From the NCBI RefSeq assembly GCF_001870785.1, contig NZ_MOLV01000004.1, positions 62,001 through 126,000 of the forward strand: DNA of 64,000 bases. The letters run 5' to 3'. Positions within the stretch are counted from its first letter, which is position 1; every line of letters starts with the position of its first letter. Positions 48,400-58,123 of the stretch are shown one piece after another. The stretch comes from Exiguobacterium sp. KRL4. Lineage in GTDB: Bacteria; Bacillota; Bacilli; Exiguobacteriales; Exiguobacteriaceae. The notes under the pieces are model-generated. The model did not search any database and had not been told where the DNA came from. It saw only the letters and a list, made by a program, of their open reading frames with translations. Made by a program: the position numbers and the translations under genes.

Positions 48400-49713
48400 A
48401 TGGAAACGAAAGGTACGATTGCCGCGCTAGACATTGGGACATCAGAAGTGAAACTCATTGTCGGTGAACTTCTTGGTGGAACGCTGAATGTGTTGGCAGA
48501 AGGATCTGCACCATCCGCCGGCGTCAAGCGAGGTGTCATCGTCGACATCGATCAAACAGTCAATGCCATTAAACAAGCGGTTGCGGAAGTGGAACGTACA
48601 CTTGGTGAACCGATTGGTGAAGTATATGTAGCAATTTCTGGTGAACATATCCAAGTCAAGGACTGCCAAGGTATGACATCGATCAAAGGCGAGGATAATG
48701 AAATCACGGATGACGATGTGAAGGATGTCCTTCATTCAGCAATGGTCATGCGAATTCCAAACGAGCTGAGTGTCGTTGACGTGTTACCTAAAACGTTTAC
48801 TGTCGATCAGCAAACCGAGATCACGGATCCTCGTGGTATGATTGGTTATCGCCTGGAGGTGACAGGGAAACTGATCATCGGCGCGAAGACGATTCTACAT
48901 AGCATCAAACGTTCTATTGAACGAGCTGGGCTAGAACTTGCGGGATATGTGCTGGAAAGTCTAGCCGTCTCACGCATTGCAGCTTCGATTGATGAGTTAG
49001 AACTTGGTGTCGGGATTGTCGATATCGGACACGAAACGACAACGCTTTCAATCTATGAAAAAAACGATTTAGTGTACTCAACGACACTATCGTATGGCGG
49101 AGATCATCTGACACGCGATTTGACGTATAAAATGAATTGTAAATACCAAGATGCGAAACTCGCAAAAGAAGAGTACGGCGTCGCGTTAGAAGCACTGGGT
49201 GACCCTGAAGAAAAAGTCTCGTATGTGACGATTAATGGAGAACATCGTTTTGAACCACAAACGGAAATTGGTTTCGTACTCGAAGCCCGTCTTGAAGAAA
49301 TTTTTGAGATGATTCAGAAGCGAATGACGCAAGCCGGTTATTCACAAATGAATAGTGGCATCATTCTTTGCGGCGGAAGTTCATCGTTGCCTGGGATTGA
49401 TCAGCTTGGTAAACGCATCTTCAAACAAAGTGTCAACGTCTATCAGCCCGCAAGTTTAGGGATTCGTCATCCGAAGTATGCTGTAGCTGCTGGGATGTTA
49501 CGATATGTTCTCTCAAGAAGTACGGTTTCGAAGTCCGGGTTTGACCGGGCAGATGAAAAGGGAACTAGTGCACAAGGGCGTGAACAACGTGAACAAGAAG
49601 AACTGTTGACGAAAGCATCACAAGCGCCCGTACGCGAAGATCGAACACCGCGGGAACAGCCTCCAAAAGAACGGAAGTCATTCAGTAGTTTCTTTGAGAA
49701 ATTTTTCGGTTAA
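48400..49713 (+). CDS. ftsA: Cell division protein FtsA
   Basis: The 437-residue actin-like ATPase has the phosphate 1 loop ALDIGTSEVKLIVGE, the 1C domain region with GVKRGVIVDID, the second phosphate motif GVGIVDIGHETTTLSIY, and the adenosine motif ILCGGSSSLPGIDQL. The C-terminus has a charged linker and an amphipathic SFSSFFEKFFG that should tether it to the membrane. It anchors FtsZ filaments. GTGGAGGTG precedes the ATG. Confidence 0.97.
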   Translation: METKGTIAALDIGTSEVKLIVGELLGGTLNVLAEGSAPSAGVKRGVIVDIDQTVNAIKQAVAEVERTLGEPIGEVYVAISGEHIQVKDCQGMTSIKGEDNEITDDDVKDVLHSAMVMRIPNELSVVDVLPKTFTVDQQTEITDPRGMIGYRLEVTGKLIIGAKTILHSIKRSIERAGLELAGYVLESLAVSRIAASIDELELGVGIVDIGHETTTLSIYEKNDLVYSTTLSYGGDHLTRDLTYKMNCKYQDAKLAKEEYGVALEALGDPEEKVSYVTINGEHRFEPQTEIGFVLEARLEEIFEMIQKRMTQAGYSQMNSGIILCGGSSSLPGIDQLGKRIFKQSVNVYQPASLGIRHPKYAVAAGMLRYVLSRSTVSKSGFDRADEKGTSAQGREQREQEELLTKASQAPVREDRTPREQPPKERKSFSSFFEKFFG

Positions 49714-49752
49714 ATAAAAAATTATCAGTAAAAAAAATAGGGGGCCCCTTTT

Positions 49753-50910
49753 ATGTTGCATTTTGATGAAATGATGGACCAAGTAGCTAAAATCAAAGTC
49801 ATCGGAGTAGGTGGCGGTGGATCAAACGCTGTCAACCGAATGATTGAACATGGTGTCCAAGGCGTAGAATTCATCGCTGTCAACACGGATGCACAAGCGT
49901 TAAATATGTCTAAAGCTGATGTTAAGCTTCAATTGGGTGCAAAATTGACACGCGGTCTTGGTGCCGGAGCGAATCCTGAAATCGGGAAAAAAGCGGCAGA
50001 AGAAAGCCGTGAGCAGTTGACGGAAATTCTGTCTGGTGCCGATATGGTCTTTGTCACTGCTGGAATGGGTGGTGGTACCGGAACAGGTGCTGCACCGGTC
50101 ATCGCAGAAATTTCTAAAGAAATCGGTGCTTTGACAGTTGGTGTCGTTACGAAACCGTTCATGTTCGAAGGCCGCAAGCGGATGCAACATGCTGTTTCAG
50201 GCGTACAGAACTTTAAAGAAAAAGTCGATACACTCATCGTCATCCCGAATGATAAATTGCTTGAAATCGTCGATCGCAACACGCCGATGCTCGAAGCATT
50301 CAAAGAGGCGGATAACGTGCTTCGCCAAGGGGTTCAAGGGATTACGGATCTAATCGCCGTTCCTGGTCTCATCAACTTGGACTTCGCGGATGTAAAAACG
50401 ATCATGACGGAAAAAGGTTCAGCCCTGATGGGTGTTGGTGTCGCAACTGGTGAACACCGTGCGACAGAAGCCGCGAAAAAAGCAATCTCAAGTCCATTGC
50501 TTGAAACATCAATCGAAGGTGCAAAAGGTGTCTTGATGAACATTACGGGAAGTGCGAACCTGAGCCTCTACGAGGTAACGGAAGCGGCCCAAATCGTCCA
50601 AAGTGCTGCGGATGAAGAAGTTAACTTGATCTTCGGTTCAGTCATCAATGACAACTTGGAAGATGAAATCATCGTCACAGTCATTGCAACTGAATTTGAA
50701 AACGAACCACTCGATTTCGAAATTCCTTCCGCACAAGAGATGATGAAAAACTTGCTCAAGAAAAAGCAAGCGAGTCCGTCACCAGTGGCAGAAGAACCAA
50801 AACCACAAGTCGAAGAGACACCTAGTAGCTCGAACCAAGAACCAGCGAGAGGGTCAGATGTCGAAGAGACGATGGATATTCCTTCTTTCCTTCGTCGGAA
50901 TAATCGTTAA
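49753..50910 (+). CDS. ftsZ: Cell division tubulin homologue FtsZ
   Basis: The 385-residue GTPase has the N-terminal [16 protein letters not shown], the tubulin signature [10 protein letters not shown] at 106-115, the T7 loop [11 protein letters not shown] and a flexible linker (about 320-370). The conserved C-terminal peptide [12 protein letters not shown] binds FtsA and SepF. It polymerises into the Z ring. The ribosome site AGGGGG is followed at once by CCCC, forming a small palindrome next to the start. Confidence 0.98.
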   Translation: MLHFDEMMDQVAKIKVIGVGGGGSNAVNRMIEHGVQGVEFIAVNTDAQALNMSKADVKLQLGAKLTRGLGAGANPEIGKKAAEESREQLTEILSGADMVFVTAGMGGGTGTGAAPVIAEISKEIGALTVGVVTKPFMFEGRKRMQHAVSGVQNFKEKVDTLIVIPNDKLLEIVDRNTPMLEAFKEADNVLRQGVQGITDLIAVPGLINLDFADVKTIMTEKGSALMGVGVATGEHRATEAAKKAISSPLLETSIEGAKGVLMNITGSANLSLYEVTEAAQIVQSAADEEVNLIFGSVINDNLEDEIIVTVIATEFENEPLDFEIPSAQEMMKNLLKKKQASPSPVAEEPKPQVEETPSSSNQEPARGSDVEETMDIPSFLRRNNR

Positions 50911-50938
50911 TCCGGTATTCCAGAGACACAACTGCTAG

Positions 50939-50973
50939 AAAAGAGGTGTCGCGTAAGCGACACCTCTTTTTTT
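50939..50973 (+). terminator. Intrinsic terminator of ftsA-ftsZ
   Basis: AAGAGGTGTCGC pairs perfectly with GCGACACCTCTT around GTAA and is followed by seven T. Confidence 0.95.
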
Positions 50974-50991
50974 AAAAAAGGATGGGATGAG

Positions 50992-51768
50992 ATGTTTGGT
51001 CAATGGATAAAATGGGATACCCCAACAGGAACCGTTCGAGCAGCATTTACGACAAAGTTTTCAGGACCGCATGGAAATGGGAATCTTGGACTCCATGTCA
51101 ATGATGAGGCAGCAGGAGTCATCGGAAATCGTCAAGTCATCGTCCGTCAACTGGAGTTGTCTCTTGAAAATTCAGTCTGGGCAGAACAGGTTCATGGCAA
51201 TCATGTCGAGCAGGTGACGACACTTGACTCTGGTCGGGGAGCGTCGGATTATGAGACGGCGGTCAAAGGCACGGATGGCTTGGTGACGACGGATTCTAAC
51301 GTCTTGTTGATGATGTTGTTCGCGGACTGTGTCCCCCTTATTTTTTGTGACCTACGAACCGGGATCATTGCGAACATCCATGCGGGATGGCGGGGAACGG
51401 TAGCGAACATCGTCGAAGCAACGTTAATGAAGATGGAGCAGGCAGGAGCAGACCGTTCTTCCATTCAGATGGTGATTGGTCCGTCTATTCGCGAGTGCTG
51501 TTATGAAGTCGATGGTCCAGTATTAGAAGCCATCGACCGACTTCAGCTAGAAGAATCTCCTTATACTAAAAAAGGAAACGGAAAAGCAATGTTATCTCTT
51601 CAAAAAACAAACGCGATGTTAGCGGAGCGGAGTGGAGTCGGGGACGTACTCGATACAGGAATTTGTACGAACTGCCAGGCCGCCGACTATTTCTCCTATC
51701 GCCACGGCGATCATGGAGGACGATTTGCTAGTTTGATTGTAAAGGAGTCTCTCGATGTCAATTTCTGA
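50992..51768 (+). CDS. pgeF: Multicopper polyphenol oxidase/purine nucleosidase family protein (YlmD, PgeF)
   Basis: The 258-residue protein belongs to the YfiH/LACC1 family. Metal-ligand and active-site motifs seen are EQVHGNHVE, LFADCVPLIF, NIHAGWRGTV and the C-terminal GICTNCQAADYFSYRHGDHGGRFASLI. Members act as purine nucleoside phosphorylase/adenosine deaminase-type enzymes or edit peptidoglycan precursors (PgeF). It overlaps ylmE by 14 bases. In B. subtilis, spoIIGA-sigE-sigG lie between ftsZ and this gene, and they are absent here. Confidence 0.92.
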   Translation: MFGQWIKWDTPTGTVRAAFTTKFSGPHGNGNLGLHVNDEAAGVIGNRQVIVRQLELSLENSVWAEQVHGNHVEQVTTLDSGRGASDYETAVKGTDGLVTTDSNVLLMMLFADCVPLIFCDLRTGIIANIHAGWRGTVANIVEATLMKMEQAGADRSSIQMVIGPSIRECCYEVDGPVLEAIDRLQLEESPYTKKGNGKAMLSLQKTNAMLAERSGVGDVLDTGICTNCQAADYFSYRHGDHGGRFASLIVKESLDVNF

Positions 51769-52429
51769 AAACGTACGATTGGTTCAGCAAAACATGAAAC
51801 AGGCACATGAAAAAAAGACAGATCAAAAAAAGCAGGTACAATTGATTGGCGTGACGAAATCAGTGTCAAGTGAAGTCGCTGCCGAGTTGCTTGCAGCAGG
51901 TGTGACGGCGCTCGGTGAAAATCGTCCAGAAGGACTGACCGATAAACAAGCAGCTCTCGGCCGTGATGTGTGCGAATGGCATTTTATCGGTACGCTTCAA
52001 ACCCGTAAAGTCCGCCAAGTCATCGATCAGATTGATGTCTTACATTCATTAGATCGTCTTCACCTAGCAGAAGAGATCAACAAGCGAGCAAAACGACCTG
52101 TCGATTGTTTTGTCCAAGTCAATGTGTCCGGTGAAGAATCGAAACAAGGGATCGAACCGGCTGACCTACACTCGTTTTTACATGAAGTGGGGCAGTATCC
52201 GATGGTTCGTGTCATCGGATTGATGACGATGGCACCATTGACGGAAGATACAGATACGATTCGGTCGGTCTTTCAATCGCTTCGTCAATTACGCGATGAA
52301 GTAGCGGTCCGTCATCTTCCGTACGCACCGTGTACGGAACTATCGATGGGTATGTCTTCCGACTACGAGATTGCCATCGAAGAAGGGGCGACGTATGTCC
52401 GGGTTGGTACTGTTTTGGTACAACCATAA
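51755..52429 (+). CDS. ylmE: YggS family PLP-homeostasis protein (YlmE)
   Basis: The 224-residue PLP-binding barrel has the lysine-bearing strand LIGVTKSVSSEVA, GENRPEGLTDK, WHFIGTLQTRKVR, VNVSGEESKQGI and the C-terminal ELSMGMSSDYEIAIEEGATYVRVG phosphate site. It buffers intracellular PLP and has no known catalytic reaction. AAAGGAG lies inside the end of pgeF, supporting overlap and coupled translation. Confidence 0.94.
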   Translation: MSISENVRLVQQNMKQAHEKKTDQKKQVQLIGVTKSVSSEVAAELLAAGVTALGENRPEGLTDKQAALGRDVCEWHFIGTLQTRKVRQVIDQIDVLHSLDRLHLAEEINKRAKRPVDCFVQVNVSGEESKQGIEPADLHSFLHEVGQYPMVRVIGLMTMAPLTEDTDTIRSVFQSLRQLRDEVAVRHLPYAPCTELSMGMSSDYEIAIEEGATYVRVGTVLVQP

Positions 52430-52460
52430 AACTGTCCAGAAATGTGAAAGGAGAATCGAT

Positions 52461-52955
52461 ATGGGATTCAAATCGAAAATGCAAAATCTGTTTCTCGGTA
52501 ACACAGAAGATTTAGACGAACTCGAATATGAAAATGATGCTACAATAAATAAAGGTAGAGGTGCTTCACAGCAAGAATATGAGGAGTTTTATGAGGAATC
52601 TACCCCGAATATTACTCAAAAGGAGGACCCTGTGAGACAATCCAACATCGTGCCAATCCATACTAAAAAGACAAAGTCACAAGTCATCTTAAGTGAACCG
52701 CGTGTGTTTAACGAAGCGCAGGAAATTGGAGAACATCTTCGCCAAAATCGTGCCGTTATCGTGAACATGCAACGGATGTCGAAAGACCAATCACGCCAAA
52801 TGATTAATTTCTTGTCGGGTGTCGTGTTTGCTCTTGACGGGACGATTACGACGATTAGTCAAAACACACTCCTCTGTGTTCCGAACAATGTCGAGTTAGC
52901 TGGAAGTATTTCGAACTTACTCGGAGAAGACGATATCAACCATAAGGGGTGGTAA
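52461..52955 (+). CDS. sepF: Cell division protein SepF
   Basis: The 164-residue protein starts with an amphipathic membrane-binding helix (MGFKSKMQNLFLG) and an acidic low-complexity linker (about 15-70). It ends in the SepF core: VILSEPRVFNEAQEIGEHLRQNRAVIVNMQRMSKDQSRQMINFLSGVVFALDGTI. It forms rings that align FtsZ at the septum. AAAGGAGA precedes the ATG. Longer readings extend back into ylmE and are rejected. Confidence 0.95.
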   Translation: MGFKSKMQNLFLGNTEDLDELEYENDATINKGRGASQQEYEEFYEESTPNITQKEDPVRQSNIVPIHTKKTKSQVILSEPRVFNEAQEIGEHLRQNRAVIVNMQRMSKDQSRQMINFLSGVVFALDGTITTISQNTLLCVPNNVELAGSISNLLGEDDINHKGW

Positions 52956-52957
52956 GC

Positions 52958-53230
52958 ATGGATTCACAGGTCATGTACGCAATCGGGCGTACATTGAGTA
53001 CGTTACTTCAATATTACAGTTACGTGATGATCGGTTACATTTTACTTTCATGGTTCCCGAATGCTCGGGAATCTAAATTCGGTCAAGTATTAGCGATGTT
53101 AGTCGAACCGTTCCTCGCACCGTTCCGACGGATTATCCCGCCCATCGGAGGTATGCTTGACATTTCACCAATCGTTGCCTTTCTGGTGCTTAATCTGGCA
53201 CAGTCAGGTATTCGAGCAATCTTCTTGTAA
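52958..53230 (+). CDS. ylmG: YggT family membrane protein YlmG
   Basis: The 90-residue protein has two hydrophobic segments (about 17-33 and 67-88) and the family loop SWFPNARESKFGQVLAMLVEPFLAPFRRIIPPIGGMLDISPIVAF. YggT proteins are linked to osmotic stress and, in chloroplasts and cyanobacteria, to nucleoid or division site organisation. ATG at 52958 follows AAGGGGTGGT. The stop codon shares one base with the ylmH start. Confidence 0.93.
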   Translation: MDSQVMYAIGRTLSTLLQYYSYVMIGYILLSWFPNARESKFGQVLAMLVEPFLAPFRRIIPPIGGMLDISPIVAFLVLNLAQSGIRAIFL

Positions 53231-54003
53231 TGAGTGTCTATGATCATTATCGCGGACATGAGCGGGAGTTCGTCGATCTCGTCTTAAACTGGATCGACCA
53301 TGTCGAAGCGACCTATACGTTTAAAGTGACAGATTTTCTGGATCCGCGTGAACAACAGATCACACGAGAACTCGTCGGAACAAAATGTGCCCTCTTTTTT
53401 GAGGGCGGTTTTGAAGGCGCAGAACGACAACGTGCTTTGATTGCACCTGATTACTATGATCTCGATGCAAACGATTTTGATATTGCCATTTATCGTATCC
53501 ATTATCCTACCAAATTCGTAGAATTATCGCATCGACAGGTCACAGGGACATTGTTGAACGTCGGGCTGAAGCGAGGGAAATTTGGGGACGTCGTGATTCA
53601 AGATCAAGTCGTTCAGTTTGCGGTCGCAAAAGAAGTGGCTTCTTATATCGAAGCCAACGTCGAGCGTGCCGGAAAAACCAAAATCCGTTTGTCGGTCGTT
53701 GATTTCGAAGAACAACTGAAAATTAAGGAGCAGGAATGGCAAGAAGAGTTGGGGTTTGTCAGCTCCTTACGGTTTGATACCGTGGTCAGTGAAATTCTTG
53801 GCTTTTCACGGCAAAAATCACAAAGTTTGATTAAACAAGGTGAAAGTAAAGTCAACTATAAAATCGTTGAAGATCCTAGTTTTCTGTTAGAAGAAGGGGA
53901 TTTATTGTCCCTTCGAGGAACAGGGCGCGTCAAGCTGATTGCCGTCCTTGGGTCAACGAAACGGGATCGAATCAAATTGCAATACGGTCTGTTAAAAGGG
54001 TAA
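53230..54003 (+). CDS. ylmH: S4-domain RNA-binding protein YlmH
   Basis: The 257-residue protein has an N-terminal domain beginning YDHYRGHEREFVDLVLNWID and a C-terminal S4 RNA-binding domain (about 180-245, LRFDTVVSEILGFSRQKSQSLIKQGESKVNYKIVEDPSFLLEEGDLLSLRGTGRVKL, given here as separate landmarks). Family members assist stalled-ribosome rescue or ribosome quality control in Firmicutes. The ATG overlaps the ylmG stop (TAATG), so translation is coupled. Confidence 0.92.
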   Translation: MSVYDHYRGHEREFVDLVLNWIDHVEATYTFKVTDFLDPREQQITRELVGTKCALFFEGGFEGAERQRALIAPDYYDLDANDFDIAIYRIHYPTKFVELSHRQVTGTLLNVGLKRGKFGDVVIQDQVVQFAVAKEVASYIEANVERAGKTKIRLSVVDFEEQLKIKEQEWQEELGFVSSLRFDTVVSEILGFSRQKSQSLIKQGESKVNYKIVEDPSFLLEEGDLLSLRGTGRVKLIAVLGSTKRDRIKLQYGLLKG

Positions 54004-54029
54004 CCAACAAGCTGAGGGAGGATTTCATC

Positions 54030-54551
54030 ATGCCATTGACGCCACTTGATATTCACAATAAGGAATTTACACGTAAGTTTCGCGGCTATGACGAAGATGA
54101 GGTCAATGAATTTCTTGATCAAGTCATCAAGGATTTTGAATTGTTATTACGAGAAAACCGCCAACAACAAGAAGTCATTCAAAACATGCAATCCCGTGTT
54201 GATTATTTCAGCTCGATGGAAGGAACATTAAACAAATCCATCATCGTAGCGCAAGAAGCCGCGGAAGAAGTGAAAGCCAACGCGACGAAAGAAGCGAGCT
54301 TGATCGTCAAACAAGCCGAACGTGAGGCAGAACAGCTCCAAGATGCTGCGCAACGTCGTGCCCAACGAACAGACTTCGAGGTCGAGCAGATGCGTAAAAA
54401 AATCGAGCTCTATCGAAACCGGTTTAAAGTATTGATCGATGCGCAGATGGAATTACTGACAAGCCATGACTGGGATGCGTTTGATAGTTCGACCCGCGGT
54501 GCGCTTGACGAGATTCCGGCAGTTGCGTATAATGACGACGATGTCATATAA
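54030..54551 (+). CDS. divIVA: Cell pole/septum protein DivIVA
   Basis: The 173-residue coiled-coil protein starts with the membrane-curvature-binding segment MPLTPLDIHNKEFTRKFRGYDEDEVNEFLD. Two coiled-coil regions follow (about 30-70 and 80-140), then an acidic tail (YNDDDVI). It marks sites of strong negative membrane curvature and recruits partners such as Min proteins. TGAGGGAGGA precedes ATG. Its last codons contain a near-consensus promoter for ileS. Confidence 0.95.
   Translation: MPLTPLDIHNKEFTRKFRGYDEDEVNEFLDQVIKDFELLLRENRQQQEVIQNMQSRVDYFSSMEGTLNKSIIVAQEAAEEVKANATKEASLIVKQAEREAEQLQDAAQRRAQRTDFEVEQMRKKIELYRNRFKVLIDAQMELLTSHDWDAFDSSTRGALDEIPAVAYNDDDVI
54505..54533 (+). promoter_or_regulatory. 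Predicted ileS promoter inside the divIVA 3' end
   Basis: TTGACG (54505-54510), a 17-base spacer and TATAAT (54528-54533) match 11 of 12 SigA consensus bases. The expected start is near 54540, just before the divIVA stop, so the T-box leader would begin there. Confidence 0.78.
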
Positions 54552-54559
54552 GTTAAATC

Positions 54560-54806
54560 AATGAGAAGGACACGTCTTTTATCAGGATACTGTCAGCGAA
54601 TCGGGGACTGGTGTGAGCCCGATCAGTAAATGAAAAAAGATATCCCCTTTGAGTGCGAAACTGAACGCTTGATCAGTAAGTTTCGTCGTTTCGCCTCCGT
54701 TATCGGGCTCTTAAGTGGTAATCTGTTCGTTAGGATTGCTAGTAGGGTGGTACCGCGAGTTCAAGCCAAATTCGTCCCTATCAGGGGATGAGCTTGGCTT
54801 TTTTTT
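54560..54806 (+). promoter_or_regulatory. T-box riboswitch for isoleucyl-tRNA synthetase
   Basis: The T-box sequence AGGGTGGTACCGCG lies at 54744-54757. Its UGGU can pair with the 3' end of an A-discriminator tRNA such as tRNA-Ile. Stem I contains the apical stem CGGG/CCCG around GACTGGTGTGAG and a likely specifier ATC (Ile) at 54642-54644. The terminator is AAGCCAA (54763-54769) with TTGGCTT (54794-54800) and a T-run. Uncharged tRNA-Ile would favour antitermination and raise ileS. Confidence 0.93.
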
Positions 54807-54840
54807 GTACGTAAAATACAGACAAGTGAGGGATTGCCAG

Positions 54841-57576
54841 ATGGAGTACAAAGATACGTTATTGATGATGAAGACGGAATTTCTAATGCGAGGAAACTTG
54901 CCGAAACGTGAACCAGACATGCAGGCACGTTGGAACGAAATGAATCTATATGAAGCAGTCCAGGAAAAAAATGTTGGGAAACCGACGTTCATCTTGCATG
55001 ATGGTCCTCCTTATGCCAATGGTGATATCCACATGGGGCACGGTTTAAATAAAGTCTTAAAAGATATCGTCGTCCGTTACAAATCGATGAACGGTTTCCG
55101 TTCACCGTACGTACCAGGTTGGGATACGCACGGATTGCCGATTGAAACGGCCCTGCAAAAAGCGGGCGTCGACCGCAAATCGATGTCGGTTGCTGAATTC
55201 CGTAAGTTATGTGCGAAATATGCACTCGAGCAGGTCGATCATCAACGCGAACAGTTCAAACGCCTTGGTGTGTTAGGGGATTATGACAACCCTTATATCA
55301 CACTACAACCGGAATTCGAAGCGGCACAAATTCGTCTGTTTGGTGATATGGCGAACAAAGGCTACATCTACAAAGGGAAAAAACCGGTCTATTGGTCGCC
55401 TTCTTCGGAATCAGCTCTCGCAGAGGCAGAAATCGAATATCAAGATAAACGTTCTGCTGCCATCTACGTCGCCTTCCAAGTCATGGACGGGAAAAACATT
55501 CTTGAACCGACGGATCATTTCGTCATCTGGACGACGACACCGTGGACGATTCCGGCGAACCTTGGGATTTCCGTCAGCGGTGAGTTGACATATGCACGGA
55601 TTGAACACGAAGGAAAAGGATATATCGTTGCCGAGACACTTGTACCGGAAGTCATCGAAGCACTGGGCTGGGAAGAAGCGACGGTCGGTCGTGTCTTCAA
55701 CGGAGCAGACTTCGAATACATCAAAGCGAAACATCCGCTTTATGATCGCGAATCACTCGTCATGCTCGGCGATCACGTCACGGCGGAAGCAACTGGTGTC
55801 GTTCATACAGCACCTGGACACGGGGAAGATGACTTTAGAATCGGTCAGGCGTATGGACTGGATGTCCTTTGCCCGGTTGACGACAAAGGTGTCATGACGG
55901 CAGAAGCACCTGGTTTTGAAGGCATGTTCTATGAAGATGCGAACAAAGAAATCGGAATTGCGTTAGAAGAAGCCGGCGCGTTGTTGAAATTGTCGTTCAT
56001 CAAACACTCGTATCCACACGATTGGCGGACGAAAAAACCGGTCATCTTCCGGGCGACACCCCAGTGGTTCGCTTCGATCAAAGACTTCCGGGCGGAAATC
56101 CTTGATGAAATCAAAGGCGTTCAATGGGTACCGGAATGGGGCGAAACCCGCCTGCACAACATGTTTAAAGACCGGGGAGACTGGGTCATTTCGCGTCAAC
56201 GGGCGTGGGGGGTACCACTGCCGATCTTCTATGCGGAAGATGGCACGGAAATCGTCACACCGGAAACGATTGACCATATCGCGAATCTGTTCGCAGAATA
56301 TGGATCAAACGTCTGGTATGAGCGTGAAGCAGTTGACTTGTTACCGGAAGGATTTACGCACCCGGCAAGCCCGAATGGTGTCTTCAAAAAAGAAACAGAC
56401 ATCATGGATGTTTGGTTTGACTCCGGTTCCTCGCATGCGGGTGTGTTAGAAGCACGTCCGGAGCTTGAGCGTCCAGCGGATCTTTATCTTGAAGGATCGG
56501 ACCAATACCGTGGGTGGTTCAACTCATCCCTTTCGACAGCAGTCGCAACGACAGGGAAAGCACCATATAAAGCGGTCGTCAGTCACGGATTCGTCCTCGA
56601 CGGACAAGGACGGAAGATGTCGAAATCCATCGGAAATACGATTGCGCCGATCCAAATCATGCAACAGTTTGGTGCTGAGATTCTCCGTCTGTGGGTGGCA
56701 TCAGTCGATTATCAGTCTGATGTTCGGGCATCGATGGATAACTTCAAACAAGTTTCGGAATCCTACCGGAAAATCCGGAACACGGTCCGCTTCTTACTCG
56801 GAAACCTGGATCAATTTGATCACACGACACATCGCGTCACATTTGCTGACTTGCCGGAATCGGATCGCTTCATGCGGACGAAACTGGATCAACTCATCGG
56901 CAAAGTAAAAGCGGCGTATGATGCCTATGACTTTATGGCAGTATATCAACTGTTGCATAACTTCTGTGTCCTTGACTTGTCTTCGTTCTATCTCGATTAC
57001 ACGAAAGATATCTTGTACATCGAAAAAGAAGATGCACCGGCGCGTCGTGCCGTTCAAACGGTCATGTATGATACGGTCGTCACACTGTTACAACTGATGG
57101 CACCGGTCTTACCGCATACAGCAGACGAAGCATGGGAATTTGTCCCGGGCGTCGAGACGGCAAGCATCTTCCTGACGGATCTTCCGGAAACACCGGAAGT
57201 GACGGAAGAAGGACTCGCGTTGATTGCGAAATGGAACAGTTTCCTCGTTTTCCGTGATGATGTCTTAAAAGCACTCGAAGAAGCGCGTGCTGAGAAACTT
57301 GTCGGGAAAACACTGGAAGCGAAATTAAAGCTTGCACCAAACGCTGAAACAACAGCATTGCTTGCGACGATCGAACACTTGGAACAGTTATTACAAGTCT
57401 CACAGATTGAATTTGTAGAATCTGCTGAAAAGACATACGGAACAACTGCGATCACGGTTCTCAAGGCAGACGGGGAGAAATGTGAACGATGCTGGACATA
57501 TTCGACTGAACTTGGTCAAGATTCGGCTCATCCGACACTTTGCCCACGTTGTACTGAAGTCGTCAATTCTTTATAA
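54841..57576 (+). CDS. ileS: Isoleucyl-tRNA synthetase
   Basis: The 911-residue class Ia enzyme has HMGH at 64-67 (HIGH motif), a CP1 editing domain with [14 protein letters not shown] and the [13 protein letters not shown] region, KMSKS at 592-596, an anticodon-binding domain, and a C-terminal zinc ribbon CERCW...CPRC. The length and bacterial-type zinc end point to the mupirocin-sensitive form. ATG at 54841 follows GTGAGGGA. Upstream in-frame codons belong to the T-box leader. Confidence 0.97.
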   Translation: MEYKDTLLMMKTEFLMRGNLPKREPDMQARWNEMNLYEAVQEKNVGKPTFILHDGPPYANGDIHMGHGLNKVLKDIVVRYKSMNGFRSPYVPGWDTHGLPIETALQKAGVDRKSMSVAEFRKLCAKYALEQVDHQREQFKRLGVLGDYDNPYITLQPEFEAAQIRLFGDMANKGYIYKGKKPVYWSPSSESALAEAEIEYQDKRSAAIYVAFQVMDGKNILEPTDHFVIWTTTPWTIPANLGISVSGELTYARIEHEGKGYIVAETLVPEVIEALGWEEATVGRVFNGADFEYIKAKHPLYDRESLVMLGDHVTAEATGVVHTAPGHGEDDFRIGQAYGLDVLCPVDDKGVMTAEAPGFEGMFYEDANKEIGIALEEAGALLKLSFIKHSYPHDWRTKKPVIFRATPQWFASIKDFRAEILDEIKGVQWVPEWGETRLHNMFKDRGDWVISRQRAWGVPLPIFYAEDGTEIVTPETIDHIANLFAEYGSNVWYEREAVDLLPEGFTHPASPNGVFKKETDIMDVWFDSGSSHAGVLEARPELERPADLYLEGSDQYRGWFNSSLSTAVATTGKAPYKAVVSHGFVLDGQGRKMSKSIGNTIAPIQIMQQFGAEILRLWVASVDYQSDVRASMDNFKQVSESYRKIRNTVRFLLGNLDQFDHTTHRVTFADLPESDRFMRTKLDQLIGKVKAAYDAYDFMAVYQLLHNFCVLDLSSFYLDYTKDILYIEKEDAPARRAVQTVMYDTVVTLLQLMAPVLPHTADEAWEFVPGVETASIFLTDLPETPEVTEEGLALIAKWNSFLVFRDDVLKALEEARAEKLVGKTLEAKLKLAPNAETTALLATIEHLEQLLQVSQIEFVESAEKTYGTTAITVLKADGEKCERCWTYSTELGQDSAHPTLCPRCTEVVNSL

Positions 57577-57582
57577 TGAATC

Positions 57583-57631
57583 AGTGAGGGGCAGCTACGG
57601 CGACTTCGTAGCGGTCCTTCACTATTTTTTT
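57583..57631 (+). terminator. Intrinsic terminator of ileS
   Basis: AGTGAGG pairs with CCTTCACT and inside it GCTACG pairs with CGTAGC. Seven T follow. The lspA ribosome site comes right after. Confidence 0.87.
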
Positions 57632-57649
57632 GATGTGGAGGAAAAAAGA

Positions 57650-58123
57650 ATGTGGCTTTACTTAGCGATTGCTGCTGTACTCGTAGGAGTGGATCAACTG
57701 ACGAAATGGATTGTCGTCCAACAGATGACGATTGGTCAGGCGATTGAGATCATTCCGAATTTCTTTTATCTGAATTCATACCGGAATCGTGGCGCAGCCT
57801 GGGGAATGCTCGAAGGGAAGTTTGGTTTTTTCTTTTTGATCACCGTCGTTGTCGTCATCGGATTGATTTATTTTCTGTATAAAGAAGGAACTGAAAACAA
57901 AGTATTTGCTTGGAGCGTCGCCTTGTTATTAGGTGGGGCAATCGGAAATTTCATCGATCGGATGGCACGTGGAGAAGTCGTCGACTTTTTTCATTTTTAT
58001 CCGTTCGGGTATAATTTTCCGATATTCAATGTCGCAGACGTCTGTTTGACGTTTGGGGTGATTTTGATGCTGATCAGCGTCATGTTTGAAGAGCGTTTGA
58101 CTAAGAAGGGAACGATTGATTAA
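57650..58123 (+). CDS. lspA: Lipoprotein signal peptidase (signal peptidase II)
   Basis: The 157-residue protein has four membrane helices and the LspA motifs VDQLTKW, NRGAAWGML, GAIGNFIDRMARGEVVDF (catalytic Asp) and FPIFNVADVCLTFG (second catalytic Asp). It removes signal peptides from prolipoproteins such as CtaC and the sugar dehydrogenase-like lipoprotein in this window. ATG at 57650 has GTGGAGGAAAA upstream. The longer reading runs back through the ileS terminator and is rejected. Confidence 0.96.
   Translation: MWLYLAIAAVLVGVDQLTKWIVVQQMTIGQAIEIIPNFFYLNSYRNRGAAWGMLEGKFGFFFLITVVVVIGLIYFLYKEGTENKVFAWSVALLLGGAIGNFIDRMARGEVVDFFHFYPFGYNFPIFNVADVCLTFGVILMLISVMFEERLTKKGTID

Noticed and set aside
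48355-48400. A SigH-like promoter (GTAGGATTA) before ftsA.
   Set aside because: The -35-like part fits, but no GAAT-type -10 occurs at the expected distance, and the site is too near the ribosome site.
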